Positions 50,003-54,929 of a stretch of DNA of 54,929 nucleotides are shown in pieces. The stretch spans positions 1-54,929 of the forward strand of contig JBFLWE010000028.1 in assembly GCA_040758375.1 (NCBI GenBank), read 5' to 3'. The translations under genes and the position numbers were made by a program. Each line of letters begins with the position of its first letter. Within the stretch, counting starts at the first letter, position 1. The notes under the pieces were generated by a model, which saw only the letters and a list, made by a program, of their open reading frames with translations, was not told the origin of the DNA and did no database searches. The stretch comes from CAMLIZ01 sp040758375 (GTDB taxonomy: Bacteria > Pseudomonadota > Gammaproteobacteria > Burkholderiales > Burkholderiaceae_C).

Positions 50003-53000
50003 ATGCCCCTCCTCACCAAGACTGTCATCGGCGTTGTCACTGGCTTGTGGGGGCATGCGCTCGTTCGCACAGCGAACGGCGCGCTGCGTGCGCTCCGGAT
50101 GGGCGATGTGGTGCATGAGGGTGACCACATCCTCACCGGCCAGAACAGCATCGTGCAGCTCACCGAGCCCACGGGCGAGGTACGCGTGGCCGGTGTGCAA
50201 ACGCCCGAAGCCCAATCTGCGCCCGCGCGAGCGAAACCGGTAGCGGACGACGCGGCCAGCGACCTCGACCGCGTGATCGCCGACTTGAACAGCGGCGATG
50301 CACAAACCGCGCCGGCGGCCGGCGTGACCGGCGGCGGCGAGGGCAGCTTCCAGCCGGGCCTGCGCGTGGAGCGCATCAGCGAGGGCACCTCGTCGTTCGC
50401 GGCCCCTCCGTCGGGCGAAATCGGCAGCACGGCCTTCACGCCCGCCGTCAACGGCCAGCCCGCGCCCGCGCAGGAGGCGCCCACAGAACCGCCGCCCGCC
50501 AACGAGGCGCCGCGGGCCGCGGCAGGCACTGCGCAGGGCGACGAAGACGCCGCCCTGCCCATTGCGCTGACCGGCTCCGATGCCGACGGCCAGGTGGTGG
50601 CCGTCACCGTGACCCAGCTGCCTGCCAACGGCACGCTGCTGCTCGCCGACGGCCGCGCCGTCACGCCCGGCCAGACGCTCACGCCGGACGAAGCCGCCAA
50701 CCTCAGCTTCCGGCCAGCGGCCGACTTCAACGGCAGCACGAGCCTTCAGTTCACCGTCACCGACGACAGCGGCGCAGTTTCGGACCCTGCCGCCACGCAG
50801 ATCGGCCTCACGCCGGTGAACGACGCGCCCGTGGCATCGGGCGAGAGCGTCACGGGTACCTTCAACACGCCGCTCACGCTGGACCTGCTGGCCAACGACC
50901 GGGACGTGGACGGCGACGCGCTGCGCATCGGCAGCGCCACCTTGTCCGACCCCAGCCAGGGCACGCTCACCGTCAACCCCGACAACACGCTCACCTTCAC
51001 GCCCCGCCTGGGCTTCAGCGGCGCCGTCTCGATCGTCTACACCGTGCAGGACGCCGCCGGCGCCAGCTCGCAAGCCGCGGTGGCGCTGATCGACGTGCCC
51101 GCCGGCACGCCGCCCAGCATCAGCGTGGACGCCCCCGCGCTGGGCAACGACACCACCCCGCGGGTGACCGGCAGCACCAGTGCCACGCCGGGCTCGACCG
51201 TCACCCTCACGGTGACCGACAGTCTTGGTGTGCAACACACGGCCACCGCCCTCGTGGCGGCCGACGGCCGCTACAGCACCGACCTGCCCGCGCTGCCCGA
51301 AGGCGGCTACGTGGTGCTGGCCCGTGTGGACGATGCCGGCACCGGGCTCTCGGCCAGTGCCAGCGACACCGGCACCCTCGACATCACCCCGCCGGCGGCC
51401 AGCCTGGCGCTAGACGCGGTGACGGCCGACAACGTGCTCAACGCAGCGGAAGCAGGCGGCACGGTGGCCATCACCGGCCGGGCCGGCGGCGACGCCGCGG
51501 CCGGCGACACGGTGACGCTGCAGGTCAACGGCAAGAGCTTCACCGGCACCGTGGGTGCCGGCGGCGTGTTCGGCATCGACGTGCCGGGCAGCGACTTGGC
51601 GGCCGATGCCGGCCGCAGCCTGCAGGCCAGCATCACGCTCACCGATGCCGCGGGCAACGCGACCACGGTCACGGCCCAACAGGGCTACCGCGTGAACCAG
51701 GCGCCGCAGGCGGTGGCTGACACGGCCAGCGTGTCGGAAGACAGTGCCGCACTCACCGGCAGCGCCACGCCCGGCAGCCCCGCGCAGGACCGCGACGCGG
51801 ACGGGGATGCGTTCAGTGTGGTCGGCGTGGCCGCCGGCACCGTGGCCGCCGCCACGGGCAACGTGGGCAGCGCCGTGGCGGGCGCCTGGGGCACGCTGGT
51901 GCTGCAGGCCGACGGCAGCTACGTCTACACGCCCTTGCCCGCGGTGCAGGCGCTGGCCGCCGGCCAGACCGCGACCGACACCTTCACCTACACGATCGGC
52001 GACACCCCGGGCGACCGCGCCACGGCCACACTGACCATCCAGGTGGTGGGCGCCAACGATGCCGCGCAGATCAGCGGCGCGACCAGCGGCACTGTCAGCG
52101 AAGACGGCGTGGTGCTCGCCACCGGCAGCCTGGCCGCCACCGACGTCGACGGGGCGGCGAGCTTCACGCCGCAAGCCGCCACCGGCACCTACGGCAGCTT
52201 CACGGTCGATGCGGCCGGCCGGTGGCAGTACACGCTGAACAACGGCGCCGCCAATGTGCAGGCGCTGACGAGCGCGCAGCACCCGGTGGAGACCTTCACC
52301 GTCACCACGGCCGACGGCACCACGGCCACGGTGAGCATCACGGTCAACGGCGCCAACGAAGCGCCCACCGCCACGGTCACGCCCGCCAGCGGCAGCGAAG
52401 ACCAGGCCGGCGTCCCCATCACGCTTGCGGGCAGCGACGCCGACGGCAGCATCGCCTCGTTCACCATCACCGCGGTGCCGGCCCACGGCAGCTTGCTGTT
52501 CGGCGGCAGCCCGGTGAGCACCGGCAGCATCATCAGCACAAGCGGCGGCAGCGCCACGCTGAGCTTCGTGCCGGATGCGCACTGGAACGGCAGCACCAGC
52601 CTGTCGTTCATCGCCATCGACAACGAAGGCGCAACCTCGGCGCAGGTGACGCAGAGCATCACCGTTGCCGCGGTGAACGATGCGCCGGTCAACGGCGTGC
52701 CGGTGAGCCTTGCGCTCAGCGAAGACACGCCGCAGGCGCTGGTGGGCATCAGCGTCTCCGACGCGGACGCGGGCGGCGCGCCGATCAGCGTGACGCTCTC
52801 GGTGCCGGCCGGCAACGGCAGCCTGGCCGGTAGCTCGGGCGGCGGCGTGACGGTGAGCAACAGCGGCACCGGCGCGCTCACCCTCACCGGCAGCGCGGCG
52901 GACATCAACGCGTTCATCGCAGGCAGCGGCGTCGTGTACACCCCGGCCGCCAACGCCACCGGCACGGTGACGCTCACTGTGAGCACCAGCGACCTGGGCA

Positions 53001-54929
53001 ACACGGGCGCGGGCGGTGTGCTGGTGGACGTGGATGAGGTCACGCTCACGCTGGCGGCGGTGGACGACGCCAGCGTCCTCGTGGCCGACAGCCAGAGCGT
53101 CGCCGAGGACAACACCGCCACAGGCAATGTGCTGTCCAACGACAGCGACGTCGACAATTCGCTGTCGGTCGCTTCGTTCTCCGTCGTTGGTGTGGCCGGC
53201 AGCTTCACGGCAGGCCAGACCGCCACCATCGCCGGCGTCGGGACGCTGACCATCGTCGCCAACGGCGACTACACGTTCACGCCCGCGGCCGACTGGAACG
53301 GCGCTGCCCCGCAGGTCACCTACATCACCAACACCGGCAGCTCCAGCACGCTGGACTTGACGGTCACCGCGGTCGACGACGCCAGCGTCCTCACCGCCGA
53401 CAGCCAGACCGTCGCAGAGGACAACGCGGCCACCGGCAACGTCCTCTCCAACGACTCGGACGTCGACAACGCGCTGTCGGTCGCTTCGTTCACCATTGCT
53501 GGCGTTGCGGGTATCTTCACCGCTGGCCAAACCGCCACCATCGCTGGCATCGGCACCCTGACCATCGCCGCCAACGGCGACTACACCTTTACGCCTGCAG
53601 CCAACTGGAACGGTGCCGTTCCTCAGGTCAGCTACACGACCAACACCGGCTCCAGCAGCACCCTCGACCTCACCGTCACGGCGGTGAACGACGCCAGCGT
53701 CCTCACCGCCGACAGCCAGACCGTCGCAGAGGACAACGCCGCCACGGGCAACGTGCTCTCCAACGACAGCGACGTCGACAACACGCTGTCGGTCGCTTCG
53801 TTCTCCGCGGCTGGTGTTGCCGGCAGCTTCACTGCCGGCCAGATCGCGACTATTGCCGGCGTCGGCACGCTGACCATCGCCGCCAACGGCGACTACACCT
53901 TCACCCCGGCAGCCAACTGGAACGGCGCCGTTCCTCAGGTCAGCTACACGACCAACACCGGCTCCAGCAGCACCCTCGACCTCACCATCACCGCGGTCGA
54001 CGACGCCAGCGTCCTCGCCGCTGACAGTCAGAACGTCGCCGAAGACAACACCGCCACCGGCAACGTGCTGAGCAACGACTCCGACATCGACAACACTCTG
54101 TCGGTCGCTTCGTTCTCGGTCGCCGGCGTTGCCGGTACCTTCACCGCTGGCCAGACCGCCACCATCGCCGGCGTCGGCACGCTGACCATCGTCGCCAACG
54201 GCGACTACACATTCACGCCCGCGGCCAATTGGAACGGGTCGGTTCCCCAGGTCACGTACATCACCAACACCGGCAGCTCCAGCACGCTAGACCTCACGGT
54301 CACCGCGGTCGACGACGCCGGCGACCTCACCGCCGATAGCCAAACCGTCGCCGAAGACAACGCCGCCACGGGCAACGTGCTGAGCAACGACTCCGACATC
54401 GACAACACGCTGTCCGTCGCCAGCTTCACCGTCGCCGGCATCGCCGGCAGCTTCACTGCCGGCCAGATCGCGACTATTGCCGGCGTCGGCACGCTGACCA
54501 TCGCCGCCAACGGCGACTACACCTTCACGCCCGCGGCCAACTGGAACGGCTCGGTCCCCCAAGTCAGCTACACCACAAACACCGGCAGCTCCAGCACGCT
54601 GGACCTGACGGTCACTGCGGTCGACGACACGAGTGTCCTCGCTGCCGACAGCCAGACCGTCACCGAAGACAGCGCCGCGACCGGCAACGTCCTGTCCAAC
54701 GACACCGACGTTGACAACACGCTGTCCGTCGCCAGCTTCACCGTCGCCGGCATCGCCGGCAGCTTCACTGCCGGCCAGATCGCGACTATTGCCGGCGTCG
54801 GCACGCTGACCATCGCGTCCAACGGCAACTACACCTTTACGCCTGCAGCCAACTGGAACGGCTCGGTCCCCCAAGTCAGCTACACGACCAACACCGGCAG
54901 CTCCAGCACGCTGGACCTGACGGTCACTG
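50003..54929 (+). CDS. Giant LapA-like repeat adhesin (5' part; runs off the window)
   Basis: The frame is open from ATG 50003 (GGAAG at 49991-49995) to the edge, at least 1642 residues. Residues 1-60 match the retention module of LapA-type proteins that holds the adhesin in the outer-membrane channel. PAAG at residues 104-107 fits the A-A bond cut by LapG-like proteases, close to the position in Pseudomonas LapA (108/109). After a Pro/Ala linker come cadherin-like and Big-like domains (about residues 175-560), a VCBS-type domain near 680-785 and further cadherin-like units to 1022. From residue 1023 follow 104-residue repeats. Secretion should be by the adjacent LapB/LapC pair. Confidence 0.88.
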   Translation, partial: MPLLTKTVIGVVTGLWGHALVRTANGALRALRMGDVVHEGDHILTGQNSIVQLTEPTGEVRVAGVQTPEAQSAPARAKPVADDAASDLDRVIADLNSGDAQTAPAAGVTGGGEGSFQPGLRVERISEGTSSFAAPPSGEIGSTAFTPAVNGQPAPAQEAPTEPPPANEAPRAAAGTAQGDEDAALPIALTGSDADGQVVAVTVTQLPANGTLLLADGRAVTPGQTLTPDEAANLSFRPAADFNGSTSLQFTVTDDSGAVSDPAATQIGLTPVNDAPVASGESVTGTFNTPLTLDLLANDRDVDGDALRIGSATLSDPSQGTLTVNPDNTLTFTPRLGFSGAVSIVYTVQDAAGASSQAAVALIDVPAGTPPSISVDAPALGNDTTPRVTGSTSATPGSTVTLTVTDSLGVQHTATALVAADGRYSTDLPALPEGGYVVLARVDDAGTGLSASASDTGTLDITPPAASLALDAVTADNVLNAAEAGGTVAITGRAGGDAAAGDTVTLQVNGKSFTGTVGAGGVFGIDVPGSDLAADAGRSLQASITLTDAAGNATTVTAQQGYRVNQAPQAVADTASVSEDSAALTGSATPGSPAQDRDADGDAFSVVGVAAGTVAAATGNVGSAVAGAWGTLVLQADGSYVYTPLPAVQALAAGQTATDTFTYTIGDTPGDRATATLTIQVVGANDAAQISGATSGTVSEDGVVLATGSLAATDVDGAASFTPQAATGTYGSFTVDAAGRWQYTLNNGAANVQALTSAQHPVETFTVTTADGTTATVSITVNGANEAPTATVTPASGSEDQAGVPITLAGSDADGSIASFTITAVPAHGSLLFGGSPVSTGSIISTSGGSATLSFVPDAHWNGSTSLSFIAIDNEGATSAQVTQSITVAAVNDAPVNGVPVSLALSEDTPQALVGISVSDADAGGAPISVTLSVPAGNGSLAGSSGGGVTVSNSGTGALTLTGSAADINAFIAGSGVVYTPAANATGTVTLTVSTSDLGNTGAGGVLVDVDEVTLTLAAVDDASVLVADSQSVAEDNTATGNVLSNDSDVDNSLSVASFSVVGVAGSFTAGQTATIAGVGTLTIVANGDYTFTPAADWNGAAPQVTYITNTGSSSTLDLTVTAVDDASVLTADSQTVAEDNAATGNVLSNDSDVDNALSVASFTIAGVAGIFTAGQTATIAGIGTLTIAANGDYTFTPAANWNGAVPQVSYTTNTGSSSTLDLTVTAVNDASVLTADSQTVAEDNAATGNVLSNDSDVDNTLSVASFSAAGVAGSFTAGQIATIAGVGTLTIAANGDYTFTPAANWNGAVPQVSYTTNTGSSSTLDLTITAVDDASVLAADSQNVAEDNTATGNVLSNDSDIDNTLSVASFSVAGVAGTFTAGQTATIAGVGTLTIVANGDYTFTPAANWNGSVPQVTYITNTGSSSTLDLTVTAVDDAGDLTADSQTVAEDNAATGNVLSNDSDIDNTLSVASFTVAGIAGSFTAGQIATIAGVGTLTIAANGDYTFTPAANWNGSVPQVSYTTNTGSSSTLDLTVTAVDDTSVLAADSQTVTEDSAATGNVLSNDTDVDNTLSVASFTVAGIAGSFTAGQIATIAGVGTLTIASNGNYTFTPAANWNGSVPQVSYTTNTGSSSTLDLTVT
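53069..54929 (+). repeat. Six in-window copies of a 312-bp (104-residue) tandem repeat
   Basis: Units begin at 53069, 53381, 53693, 54005, 54317 and 54629 (the last cut by the edge). Each encodes DSQTVAEDNAATGNVLSNDSD near its start, ANGDYTFTPAANWNG in the middle and TNTGSSSTLDLTVTAVDD at the end, with D/N-rich likely calcium sites. Bases 54401-54504 and 54713-54816 are identical over 104 bases, so homogenisation is recent. Confidence 0.95.

Noticed and set aside
49930..50118. Small plus-strand frames before and in the adhesin start
   Set aside because: They lie in other frames, overlap the retention module and have no ribosome site.
51410..53530. Open minus-strand frame in the adhesin
   Set aside because: Antisense shadow of the repeats; no family match, while the plus frame shows a clear retention module and cadherin-like units.
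53069..54929. Regularly spaced repeats as a CRISPR array
   Set aside because: The unit is 312 bases, in frame and coding with no unique spacers.

Overview
The window is about 55 kb of GC-rich chromosome from a betaproteobacterium of the order Burkholderiales, probably the Comamonadaceae / Sphaerotilaceae branch. The basis is the gene content (pyrG-kdsA-eno-ftsB cluster, phaCAB polyhydroxybutyrate genes, TRAP transporters with large DctP sets, TldE/DarP/MogA neighbourhood), strong third-position GC and the style of the proteins. That placement is inference from gene content, not from a database comparison. No rRNA, tRNA, CRISPR array, transposase or phage gene was recognised.

Layout. 1-4.2 kb: end of a HI0933-type flavoprotein, rpsU-yqeY, a DUF442 phosphatase-like gene and the membrane genes of a TRAP transporter (dctQM). 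4.4-6.7 kb: two tandem, equal-length TRAP binding proteins on the opposite strand. 6.9-14.7 kb: housekeeping genes pmbA, darP, mogA, cysE, trmJ, suhB, mutS. 14.8-18 kb: an Anbu proteasome-like peptidase, an alpha/beta hydrolase and a Fic protein. 18-23.9 kb: pyrG-kdsA-DUF1330-eno-ftsB, then pnuC with a NadR-like kinase. 23.9-27.7 kb: hslO, a gamma-carbonic-anhydrase-like protein, a DUF455 ferritin-like protein and an MlrC-type M81 protein. 27.7-34.4 kb: a complete RND efflux system with a TetR repressor and repeated operator-like sites. 34.4-37.5 kb: a polar amino-acid ABC importer and marC. 37.7-42.2 kb: an Lrp regulator and phaC-phaA-phaB. 42.3-45.9 kb: a small membrane protein, pgeF, maiA, ubiC, a fumarylacetoacetase-family gene and a Nudix gene. 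45.9-54.9 kb: a type I secretion ABC transporter, its HlyD partner and the start of a giant LapA-like adhesin that runs off the window.

How genes work together. The last block reads as a surface-adhesion system: the adhesin has an N-terminal retention module, a Pro-Ala-Ala-Gly site like those cut by LapG proteases, and six in-window copies of a 312-bp (104-residue) repeat. The RND operon appears to be repressed by the adjacent TetR, because a 14-bp motif occurs three times before the efflux operon and once before tetR. phaC, phaA and phaB together make polyhydroxybutyrate from acetyl-CoA.

The most unusual signal is a family of structured GC-rich intergenic elements. Four copies (35166, 40422, 39097 and 48212) share three consecutive hairpins. 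Two share an identical 15-nt loop while their first-stem arms differ but still pair; a looser copy lies at 4326 and a stem remnant at 14774. One copy sits nested inside a second palindromic element that also occurs alone at 44555. Two of the elements are read into the ends of proteins (the ABC ATPase N-terminus and the UbiC C-terminus). No intergenic stretch exceeds 300 bases.
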